From the NCBI GenBank assembly GCA_050122535.1, contig JASFIT010000064.1:1-14958 (forward strand): a stretch of DNA of 14,958 nt. The letters are read 5' to 3'. This DNA comes from JASFEQ01 sp050122535 (GTDB taxonomy: Bacteria > Desulfobacterota > DSM-4660 > Desulfatiglandales > HGW-15). Made by a program: the position numbers and the translations under genes. Shown here in pieces: positions 7,020-14,047 of the stretch (the stretch's first letter is position 1; each line of letters opens with the position of its first letter). The notes under the pieces are model-generated. The model worked only from the letters and a program-made list of their open reading frames with translations. It was not told the DNA's origin and did no database searches.

Positions 7020-7045
7020 GCCTCCGGCTCGGAGAGCCGTGAGGC
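7020..7045 (-). other. Stem-loop directly abutting the reductase stop codon
   Basis: On the transcribed strand GCCTC-A-CGGCTC, loop TCC, then GAGCCG-GAGGC forms an 11-bp stem with one bulged base. It begins at the base immediately after the TAA at 7046-7048. No U-tract follows (CTAAAGGG), so it is not a standard intrinsic terminator. A 3'-end protecting or processing structure is more likely. Confidence 0.5.
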
Positions 7046-8578
7046 TTACTCGCGTGTAGAAAAAGGTTTCATGGCATTAAAGGGCTTCATGGCTTCCAAG
7101 TGTCCGCCCATTTCATCATAATCCCTGAGCTTCATGGTATACTCGATAGGACAGATGGTGGCGGGGGTGGGCGTCCAGTAGAAGAAGCCCGACTTGACCC
7201 TTTCCACATCCACCAGGAAGTTTATGCCTCCCCCAGGCAAAATGAAAACGGGGGCTCCCCCAACCGTCAAACTGGCCTTGCTTTGGTGAACGGCCTGGGT
7301 CAGTTTTATGGGATATCGAACCACACCAGCTCTGGCGCTACCGCCGGCACCACCCACATAAATGGCTGAAACCAGGGAGGGTTCACAGCTGGAAGAGATG
7401 GCGTCTATGGCCCTTTTGGCCTCTTCTGAGATAGGGACTTCATGGAGTTGGCCATTTTCACCGAGTCGAAAGAGAGATACGTTTTGACCCGTGGTTTCCA
7501 TGATCAGTATTTTCATACCCACCCGGGCCACCTTCACGTCAATCCTTGCAATAATGTCCAAGGGATTAGTGATGGAGGTTCCGCCCCATCCTCTGCCATG
7601 GTCTCCGAAGTAACGCCCTGGCGTGCTTTGTCTAAACTTGAGCCTTACGCCTGAAGGCCTTGCCCCCACGAAACGGCCTGCAACATGCTCGCTCATCAAA
7701 CCCGTGATATGGGAGTCCAATACGATGACCTCATCTGCTGATTCCAGCAAGAGGGGCGCAAAAAGGCCAAGGGTTGCGCTTCCGCAACCTACTCTCATGT
7801 TGCCAGGCTTTTGGCCATCTATAACAGGGGCCTGACCCACCTGAAGCTCAATTCTACTGCCTTCTTTGATTCTTAATTTCACCCTTTTCTTATTGGCGAC
7901 CTCGCTGATGGTTCTGGCCACCAGGAGGCCGTCCCGGTCCGTCAAGAGATTCACGCCCCCGATGGACAGCATCTTGGAACCATATTGTTCTGTCGCAACC
8001 ATGCCCACTTTTCTCTTGCCCCGCATTAAGTCCGCACCCTCTTGGCCCAGGTTCATGTCTGTGTCTATTTTGACCATGATGGAGCTGTAGCTGAGGGGCG
8101 CTTCGGTAACCACCGTCACCACATCCACGTCTTTCCGTTTGCCTTTTACAATAAAAGGGGCCGGTTTGCAGTCCGGAGATGTTGTACCCGCGCCGATGCC
8201 GGTCATCAAGGGGCGCCGAATGGGTTCAGACGGTTCTGGCCCCACTTCCGCTTCCACCTCGCTGAACGGATGGAGCGAGGTTATGCGGATGATTTTCCCT
8301 TTACCGTTTTCGTATCGGTGGCAGGCCCCCTTATATCCCTCCCTGATTTGGCATTCGATGGGACAGGCATCACACTGTACTGCATCAGGGGGAGGGATCT
8401 CTTCCAGCTTTAAAGCTTGCTGAGGACAAACTCTCACACAAGCGCCGCACATCGTGCACGAATCATCCACGAGTGGCTTTTTATCCCTCAGCCGTATGGC
8501 TCCCACTGGACAATCCTGTACACAAAGGGTGCAGGCGTCACATTTCTCTATATTTACTTCCATAACTTCACTGCCCAT
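7046..8578 (-). CDS. hnr: Probable 6-hydroxynicotinate reductase (ferredoxin-dependent, iron-sulfur)
   Basis: The enzyme reduces 6-hydroxynicotinate to 1,4,5,6-tetrahydro-6-oxonicotinate with low-potential electrons. The 510-residue protein begins with a two-[4Fe-4S] ferredoxin domain: Cys13/16/19/23 and Cys41/44/47/51, each ending in Cys-Pro. A further Cys group follows (Cys69, 72, 76 and 86, in CDACPIEC and GAC), then about 420 residues of a Gly-rich globular domain with no canonical flavin motif that I can name. The identification rests on this architecture, on a remembered resemblance to proteins annotated as 6-hydroxynicotinate reductase, and on the adjacent enamidase gene, whose product acts on the reductase product. 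The start is uncertain: ATG at 8578 or at 8563 (MEVNIEKC), neither with a strong ribosome site. A repeat-bearing 245-base gap precedes it. Confidence 0.75.
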   Translation of the reverse strand: MGSEVMEVNIEKCDACTLCVQDCPVGAIRLRDKKPLVDDSCTMCGACVRVCPQQALKLEEIPPPDAVQCDACPIECQIREGYKGACHRYENGKGKIIRITSLHPFSEVEAEVGPEPSEPIRRPLMTGIGAGTTSPDCKPAPFIVKGKRKDVDVVTVVTEAPLSYSSIMVKIDTDMNLGQEGADLMRGKRKVGMVATEQYGSKMLSIGGVNLLTDRDGLLVARTISEVANKKRVKLRIKEGSRIELQVGQAPVIDGQKPGNMRVGCGSATLGLFAPLLLESADEVIVLDSHITGLMSEHVAGRFVGARPSGVRLKFRQSTPGRYFGDHGRGWGGTSITNPLDIIARIDVKVARVGMKILIMETTGQNVSLFRLGENGQLHEVPISEEAKRAIDAISSSCEPSLVSAIYVGGAGGSARAGVVRYPIKLTQAVHQSKASLTVGGAPVFILPGGGINFLVDVERVKSGFFYWTPTPATICPIEYTMKLRDYDEMGGHLEAMKPFNAMKPFSTRE

Positions 8579-8598
8579 TCACATGTCTCATGTAAGTT

Positions 8599-8705
8599 GT
8601 CATTCCGGGCTTGACCCGGAATCCAGTCGTTTTCTGGATTCCTGCGCCTGCCCCGTACCCCTGTTTTCACAGGGGCAGGCTTGATACGGGGTTCGCAGGA
8701 ATGAC
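8599..8705. repeat. Composite palindromic repeat (107 bp)
   Basis: The ends are GTCATTCC and GGAATGAC. Inside lie three hairpins: TTCCGGG/CCCGGAA (8603-8621), AATCCAG/CTGGATT (8620-8640) and CCCCTGT/ACAGGGG around a TTTC loop (8657-8674). This GTCATTCCGGGCTTGACCCGGAA type of sequence is a familiar dispersed repeat in proteobacterial genomes. It fills most of the gap between the enamidase stop and the reductase start. It has no gene of its own. Confidence 0.75.
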
Positions 8706-8823
8706 GGGGCCTGTACTGCTTAATGACGCTTTGAATAAAAGTCATGGATGAAGACCCCCGTCGAGTTCACTTCCCGATGCCTCCCGACCTGCGGGAAGAT
8801 TCTCACTGTACATGGACCAACCC

Positions 8824-9990
8824 TCATGCACGCTCCACCGTGGGCTGCCTGACGGCAGGGGGTGTATTTCGGCTTTTGGTGACAACAATTTCACCGTCCA
8901 CCAGCACCATGGAAACACCTGGCACATCGCCCGCCTCAATGGCAGAAAGGGCATCATCTCCCACGGATCCCATAGGCGTGTCCATGATCAGCAGATCAGC
9001 TTCCCGTCCTTTCTCAATAATTCCCCGATTGAGTTTGTGAACCCTCGCCGTATTCCCCGTGGCCATGCAGATGGCCTCTTCAGGTGAAACGGGTGTCAGG
9101 CTTGCCAGATGGTTCAACACCCTGAGGATGCCCAGAGGGACAACGCCTGTACCAGAGGGTGCATCATTTCCGATGATGCCCCGTTGAAGGGCGTTATTTT
9201 CAGCCATGAGACGGGCCGTCTCTACGGCTATTTTGGGATTACCACAGTGAACGAACTCAAGGGCAAAGGATGTCTGGGTGACGAGTTGTTCCACCTCCTC
9301 CATGGAGACGGCCGTGGGCCCCCCGTTAATGTGGGATACCACGTCAGGTTCAGTTTTGATCACCTGGTCTGCCGTGACCGTACTGCTCCCCGGAATGGAG
9401 GTCCCGCCCGTATGCATCATTACAGTCATACCCTGCTTTTTTGCCCATTGCACCATAGGGGCTGCCTCCTCAGGTGTCTTTACGGAGCCGAGGCCAATCT
9501 CCCCCACAATATGCACCCCTTCCTTTGCCATTTCTTGGAAGTCTTCCTCCAAAAGACCCTTCTCCAGGATCAATGCGCCGCCTTCCACCTTGAGACCACC
9601 GGGCCTGAAGTTGGCAAAGGATTTGGCTGCTAGGATGGCGAGGGCCTTTGCGCCTGAGCGGTCTTTTGGCCTGCCAGGGAGATGGACTTCTCCGGCTGAG
9701 ATGACAGTGGTGACGCCGCCGTGCAGTTCGCTGTCAAGAAAGCCCAGTTCCTTTTGTCTGGGCGTAAAATCACCCAGTACCGGATGACAGTGGGAATCGA
9801 TGAGACCCGGTGTCACTGTCGTGCCTGCGCAGTCAATGGTGACTTGGGCTGCCTTTTCATCCATATCCTTTAGGAATCCCACCTCCTGGATGATGCCATC
9901 TTCGATCCATATGGCATCTGCCTCTAAGATGGGTTCCCCGATATTGCCACTCACCAATGTTCCTATGTTTTTGAGCAGGACCGTGGACAT
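8824..9990 (-). CDS. ena: Enamidase (tetrahydro-6-oxonicotinate amidohydrolase)
   Basis: The enzyme hydrolyses 1,4,5,6-tetrahydro-6-oxonicotinate to 2-formylglutarate and ammonia. This 388-residue amidohydrolase resembles my recollection of the Eubacterium barkeri enzyme along its whole length, including GGTSIPGSSTVTAD, SHINGGPTA, GNDAPSGTG and VVTKSRNTPPA. Predicted metal ligands are all present: His67 and His69 in DSHCH, Glu164 in GEIGLG, His193 in MMHTGG, His220 in SHINGG, and Asp276 in GNDAP. I chose the ATG at 9990 because of a GGGAGG site 7 bases upstream and because MSTVLLKNIGTLVSG is the family N-terminus. The longer frame to 10176 overlaps the upstream gene and has no support. The stop of the Mo subunit gene is 22 bases upstream, so the two are in one operon. 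Confidence 0.92.
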   Translation of the reverse strand: MSTVLLKNIGTLVSGNIGEPILEADAIWIEDGIIQEVGFLKDMDEKAAQVTIDCAGTTVTPGLIDSHCHPVLGDFTPRQKELGFLDSELHGGVTTVISAGEVHLPGRPKDRSGAKALAILAAKSFANFRPGGLKVEGGALILEKGLLEEDFQEMAKEGVHIVGEIGLGSVKTPEEAAPMVQWAKKQGMTVMMHTGGTSIPGSSTVTADQVIKTEPDVVSHINGGPTAVSMEEVEQLVTQTSFALEFVHCGNPKIAVETARLMAENNALQRGIIGNDAPSGTGVVPLGILRVLNHLASLTPVSPEEAICMATGNTARVHKLNRGIIEKGREADLLIMDTPMGSVGDDALSAIEAGDVPGVSMVLVDGEIVVTKSRNTPPAVRQPTVERA

Positions 9991-10012
9991 GATTTTGCCT
10001 CCCTTTGTTTGT

Positions 10013-12259
10013 TTACGTTGCTCTGATTTTTGCATAAACGTTCTCCGGGCTGGCTGGAAGTCTGTAAATCCGCTTACCCAGCGCATCAGCAACGGCATTA
10101 AGGATAGCAGGTGCGGTGGGAATAAGGGCGGGTTCTCCCACGCCCTTGGCACCGAAAGGACCCGTGGGCTCCTCATCCTCTATAATGATCGTTATGATCT
10201 CAGGAATATCCACACTTGTTGGCACATGGTAATCCGCCATGGAAGAGGTCTTTCCTGGTATGTACTTTTCCATCAAAGCAAATCCCAGACCCATGGCTAT
10301 CCCCCCATGGATCTGGCCCTCCACATTCTGGGGATGAATGGCCTTGCCCACATCATGCGCGGCCACCACTTTTGAAACCTGAACCTCTCCCGTACCAAGG
10401 TCCACGGTGGCTTGAACCAGATGACATGCGTAGGCATAAGTGGCATAAGGATTGCCCTGGCCCGTCTCCACGTCCAAAGGCGTGGTATCCGGGTCAAAGT
10501 AACCCTGCCAGGTTAGAGGTCGTCCTCTTACATGGGCTCGACGCGCCAGCTTAGGCAGAGGGACCTTCTTCTGCTTATCCGTGGCATCCAACGCAAAGCC
10601 CCCCTTGAGGACCAATGAAGCCTTTGGCCTTTTCAAGACATCCGCAGCCTCAGTGAGTAAGACATCAGCCAGTTTTTCTGCGGCTTCTTTCACCGCGTTC
10701 CCAGAAATATAGGTCTGCCGGCTGGCAGACGTTGCACCCGCATTGGTCGTGCATTGGGTATCGGCCGCCACAAGAAGCATCTTGCTCGGCTCCAGACCCA
10801 GAATCTCTGACGCGATTTGGGTCAAGACAGTGGAGGATCCCTGACCAATATCTGCCGCTCCGGTATAAAGGGTCACATACCCTTCAGGGGCCATTTCGAT
10901 TCTGGCGGTGGAGGGATTCTGAACCCCTGTATTCCCAATACCGTACCACATGGCCCCTATTCCAATGCCCCGTTTCTGGTTGGCGTTGTTTCCCTGTTGT
11001 TTCCAGTGTCCCTTTGCTGACTTGTAGTAAGGTTCAATGGTATCCAGGGTTTTTAGGATCCCTACGCTGGCTTCCAATTTCTGTCGCGTGGCCGTGGAAG
11101 CACCTGGTCTTAGGGCGTTCATCCGGCGTATCTCCAGGGGATCCATGCCCAGTTCATGAGCCAGGATATCCATCTGTGATTCGTGGGCAACGGCAATTTG
11201 AGGGGCCCCAAACCCTCTCATGGCACCTGATGTGGGATTATTCGTGTAGACACAAAGGCTTTCCACCTCCACGTTCTCTATCTCATAAGGCCCTGAGGCA
11301 TGTACAGCGGCTCGCGTCGCCACTGCGATCCCGTAAGAGGCATAGGCACCCGTGTCACAGATTATTCTTGCCTTCAAAGCCAGTAGTCTACCATCTCTTC
11401 CAACACCGCTTTCCATTCGCATGATGAGGGGATGCCTTTTGCTTGTGGCCAGGTAAGCCTCTTCTCGATCATAAACGAGTCGCACCGGCCTTTCTAGATA
11501 ATAAAGGGCCAACCCAATGAATCCTTGGACCGTCAGGTCCAGTTTAGAACCAAAGGCTCCACCGGTGGCTGCCTGGATGATCCGAATTTTCTCCTCATCC
11601 AATCCGAGAAGCTCAGAGACGGCCTTCTGATCATAGTGAGGATTTTGTGTGGAGGCGTAGATAACCAGCGTGCCATCCTGGTCCACATACCCTGCCCCGG
11701 CATCAGGTTCAAGATAGCTGTGCTCCAAATGGGGTGTGGTGTAGGTTTGCCTTACAACGCTGTGGCTTTTTGCTAAGCCTTTGTCTACATCCCCTTTTGT
11801 AATCCGTCTCTGAAAAAGTAGATTTCCTTTCTCATGGACTCGGGGGGCATGATCCTTTAGGGATTCTTCCGGATCAAAGACCGAAGGAAGCTCTTCATAA
11901 TGGACTCGGATGGCTCTAATGGCTTGCTCAGCCGCTCCTCTGCTCTCCGCAGCCACGAGGGCGATAGCTTCGCCTTTGAAGCGAACCTTCTCCTGGGCGA
12001 GCAATGGCTGATCCTTGTTTATGATCCCGTGCAGGTTTATCCCGGGTACATCTGTTGCCGAAAAGATACGGACGACTCCGGGTATCTGCTTGGCCTTTAC
12101 CAGATCCAGGGAGACTATCCGGGCGTGTGCCTTGTCACCCCTTAGTACTCGAAGAACCAGGGATTCGTCCAAATGAATATCGTCGCTGAAAAGCCTACGA
12201 CCCCTGGCTAAATCTGGCGCACCAATTCTCGTAATAGCCCTTCTGATGTATTCAGCCAA
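10013..12259 (-). CDS. Molybdenum hydroxylase catalytic subunit, candidate nicotinate dehydrogenase large subunit
   Basis: This complete 748-residue member of the xanthine dehydrogenase family shows the Mo-cofactor loop GGAFGSK (233-239), RGFG (348-351), GQGSS in the second Mo domain, and the catalytic GVGE with Glu709. Leu follows the GGAFGSK lysine, where bovine xanthine dehydrogenase has the purine-contacting Glu802, so xanthine is an unlikely substrate. Because enamidase follows 22 bases downstream, hydroxylation of nicotinate to 6-hydroxynicotinate is the natural assignment. In E. barkeri the Mo subunit is split into NdhL and NdhM; here it is one chain. The start must be TTG at 12259: the frame has a TAG two codons upstream and no nearby Met downstream. 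The ribosome site is weak (AAGAG). Its FAD and 2Fe-2S partners are probably the proteins encoded at 3333-4731. Confidence 0.92.
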   Translation of the reverse strand: MAEYIRRAITRIGAPDLARGRRLFSDDIHLDESLVLRVLRGDKAHARIVSLDLVKAKQIPGVVRIFSATDVPGINLHGIINKDQPLLAQEKVRFKGEAIALVAAESRGAAEQAIRAIRVHYEELPSVFDPEESLKDHAPRVHEKGNLLFQRRITKGDVDKGLAKSHSVVRQTYTTPHLEHSYLEPDAGAGYVDQDGTLVIYASTQNPHYDQKAVSELLGLDEEKIRIIQAATGGAFGSKLDLTVQGFIGLALYYLERPVRLVYDREEAYLATSKRHPLIMRMESGVGRDGRLLALKARIICDTGAYASYGIAVATRAAVHASGPYEIENVEVESLCVYTNNPTSGAMRGFGAPQIAVAHESQMDILAHELGMDPLEIRRMNALRPGASTATRQKLEASVGILKTLDTIEPYYKSAKGHWKQQGNNANQKRGIGIGAMWYGIGNTGVQNPSTARIEMAPEGYVTLYTGAADIGQGSSTVLTQIASEILGLEPSKMLLVAADTQCTTNAGATSASRQTYISGNAVKEAAEKLADVLLTEAADVLKRPKASLVLKGGFALDATDKQKKVPLPKLARRAHVRGRPLTWQGYFDPDTTPLDVETGQGNPYATYAYACHLVQATVDLGTGEVQVSKVVAAHDVGKAIHPQNVEGQIHGGIAMGLGFALMEKYIPGKTSSMADYHVPTSVDIPEIITIIIEDEEPTGPFGAKGVGEPALIPTAPAILNAVADALGKRIYRLPASPENVYAKIRAT

Positions 12260-12358
12260 GCCCTAACTCTTTCACAAAAAAGATTTCGCACAACGTCTGT
12301 ATCGTATATTCAGCGGCCCGCGCGACCATGAGCTTGTTTGGATTGTCTGTCCAAGGTC

Positions 12359-13843
12359 TTAGACCCAACGAGCGGTAACGGTCTTCTCGTCCATGAACAG
12401 TCTCATGGAGTCAATTCTTGATTTGGCTCTTCCCAAAAAAGACTCTCTTCTTGAGCCCAGGGGAAAGAAGGCATAAGGTTGTGCCACACCCACGTTGACC
12501 CCCACATTGCCCACGTTAACTTCTCTTGTGAACTTTCGGGCATGCTTGCCATTGTTCGTTATGATGCAAGCGGAATGTCCCAGATTGGTCTTGGTATTGA
12601 TCCAATCGATGGTCTGATCCAGACTCTCTCCCCTGATCAAGGCTGCCACCGCACCAAAGGCCTCCTCCTTGGCCATGGGCATGTCCACATTCACATCCTC
12701 AAGGATGATGGGTCCATGGAAGTAGCCTTTGGGGAAATCCTTTGCCTCGGCTGTTCTCCCATCAAGCACCATCTTGGCTCCTTCTGAGAGGGCGTTTTCA
12801 ACCCACTGCAAAACGTTTTCCTTACCCGACTGCGTCGTATAGGGTCCAAGGTCCGTCTCTTCATCGAGGCCATAGCCCAGTTTCATGTTCGCGGCAGCCT
12901 CTTTGAATTTGCTTTTTACCTCGTCATAAATATTTCCGACGATAACCACGTTGTCCACACCAAGGCAACGCTGTCCAGTCATACCAAAGCATGCCCTCAA
13001 GAGCCATGGAATGGCATCGTCTATGTTCGCGTCCGGCATAATAACGAGGTGATTCTTACCATTTCCATTAATAGAAGCGGGTTTTCCCAGTTTCCCGCAC
13101 AGCTCAAATAACTCCCAACCCGCTCGATTGGATCCGATAAAGCCCAGTCCTTTGATCAACGGGTGTGAGAGGATCTCCTTGTTGATCTTTCTTCCACCAT
13201 GAACCAGGTTTATCACCCCAGGTGGGAATCCGGACTCTAAGGCTACCCTGCAGATGGTTTCCGCAGCAATAGGATCTTGTCTGCTTGGGCTTATGACAAC
13301 CGTACAACCCGCTGCGAGGGCGTAGGGGACAAAGGATGACCAGGCATGCATGGGAATATTGCCAGGGGTGATAATCAGGAAGGCGCCCAGAGGCTCCCAA
13401 ACGAGATATTCATCAATGCCTCCAGCGAGTTGCCCCATATATTCATTCTGCTTGGCCAAACCATAGAGGGCAGCGCACGCAGACTCAATATTTTCAAGGA
13501 CCCGGCTCACCGAACCCCTAGATTCACCGATGGTCCTTCCATGATCTTGCGTAAGAATACGGCAGAGCTCATCATAGTGTTCCCGGAATTTTCCGTGCAT
13601 TGTAAAGAGCATGTAGGCCCTGTCTCGCATGGAAACGTCTTTCCATTCTTCAAAGGCCTGATGGGCAGATTCTACGGCCCTTAGGGCTTCTTCCTTAGTG
13701 GCAGTGGGAAACTCTGCGATCACCTCATCTGTGGCGGGATTGGTATCTTCTTGAATGACGGCAGATTGAGAATCAACCCACTCACCATGGATAAGGAACT
13801 TCAATTGCCCATAATTCTTTTTCACCTCTGGTATTAATGCCAT
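12359..13843 (-). CDS. Aldehyde dehydrogenase of the CoA-acylating methylmalonate-semialdehyde dehydrogenase type
   Basis: This 494-residue protein is closest to MmsA/IolA enzymes, which oxidise and decarboxylate 2-substituted malonate semialdehydes to acyl-CoA. Catalytic Cys293 lies in GQRC. Asn162 (ITPGNIP) fits the oxyanion site. The general-base Glu of ordinary aldehyde dehydrogenases is replaced by Asn259 in NGNGKNH, as in CoA-dependent members. Arg292, next to the Cys, and Arg114, in VSRVLENIE, align with the two arginines that bind the substrate carboxylate in the family. KNHLVIMPDAN and NVGNVGVNVG are further signatures. The ATG at 13843 has AGGAGG 5 bases upstream. The next gene in the direction of transcription, 99 bases on, is the Mo hydroxylase. 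I infer 2-formylglutarate as substrate and glutaryl-CoA plus CO2 as products. Ordinary methylmalonate semialdehyde dehydrogenase is the alternative. Confidence 0.92.
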   Translation of the reverse strand: MALIPEVKKNYGQLKFLIHGEWVDSQSAVIQEDTNPATDEVIAEFPTATKEEALRAVESAHQAFEEWKDVSMRDRAYMLFTMHGKFREHYDELCRILTQDHGRTIGESRGSVSRVLENIESACAALYGLAKQNEYMGQLAGGIDEYLVWEPLGAFLIITPGNIPMHAWSSFVPYALAAGCTVVISPSRQDPIAAETICRVALESGFPPGVINLVHGGRKINKEILSHPLIKGLGFIGSNRAGWELFELCGKLGKPASINGNGKNHLVIMPDANIDDAIPWLLRACFGMTGQRCLGVDNVVIVGNIYDEVKSKFKEAAANMKLGYGLDEETDLGPYTTQSGKENVLQWVENALSEGAKMVLDGRTAEAKDFPKGYFHGPIILEDVNVDMPMAKEEAFGAVAALIRGESLDQTIDWINTKTNLGHSACIITNNGKHARKFTREVNVGNVGVNVGVAQPYAFFPLGSRRESFLGRAKSRIDSMRLFMDEKTVTARWV

Positions 13844-13883
13844 AGAATCCTCCTAAATGTTCAGGTTATACAATCACTTCCAC

Positions 13884-13909
13884 CCTCCGTAGCAGAGCTA
13901 CTGCGGAGG
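13884..13909. repeat. REP-like hairpin upstream of the aldehyde dehydrogenase gene
   Basis: CCTCC-GTAGC-AGA-GCTAC-TGC-GGAGG folds into a stem with a small bulge. The outer sequence resembles the arms of the element at 6632-6688. It lies in the 204-base gap between the transporter stop and the aldehyde dehydrogenase start. The rest of that gap is AT-rich and could hold a promoter, but I could not identify one with confidence. Confidence 0.55.
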
Positions 13910-14047
13910 ACGGGTCACGATTTTATGCAACGTCCGGCCACAATTCTGGGCGGGACTTAAAAAAGTAAATTCCTATACAATCAAGTTCCTATCTCAAAAC
14001 CATTCTGACTACTTTATTATGATTGTCTCATTAGAAAAATTCTCAGT

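Larger units (their letters stand above)
6598..7045. other. Intergenic region made almost entirely of repeats
   Basis: This 448-base gap between the reductase and UPF0280 genes holds three structures: a hairpin adjoining the reductase stop (7020-7045), an inverted-repeat element (6711-6986) and a cloverleaf-like REP sequence (6632-6688). I see no gene in it; the reading frames that cross it only translate the repeats. Confidence 0.75.

Noticed and set aside
7046..8578. ApbE-type flavinylation motif in the reductase
   Set aside because: A GSATL string is present, but it does not fit the Asp-x-x-Ser/Thr-Gly-Ala-Thr/Ser acceptor pattern.
5504..8705. CRISPR array
   Set aside because: The repeats are of different families, palindromic, and not regularly spaced by unique spacers.
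8824..10176. Longer enamidase frame starting at 10176
   Set aside because: The extra 62 codons overlap the end of the Mo subunit gene and do not resemble the family; the ATG at 9990 has a strong GGGAGG site.
10732..11424. Long plus-strand frame (230 codons) antisense to the Mo subunit gene
   Set aside because: It lies wholly within a clear catalytic subunit gene, is rich in Trp, Arg, Ser and Pro without domains, and has no ribosome site; it is a shadow frame.
13844..14047. Sigma-70 promoter upstream of the aldehyde dehydrogenase
   Set aside because: AT-rich sequence is present, but no pair of -35/-10 boxes with proper spacing stood out enough to report as a feature.
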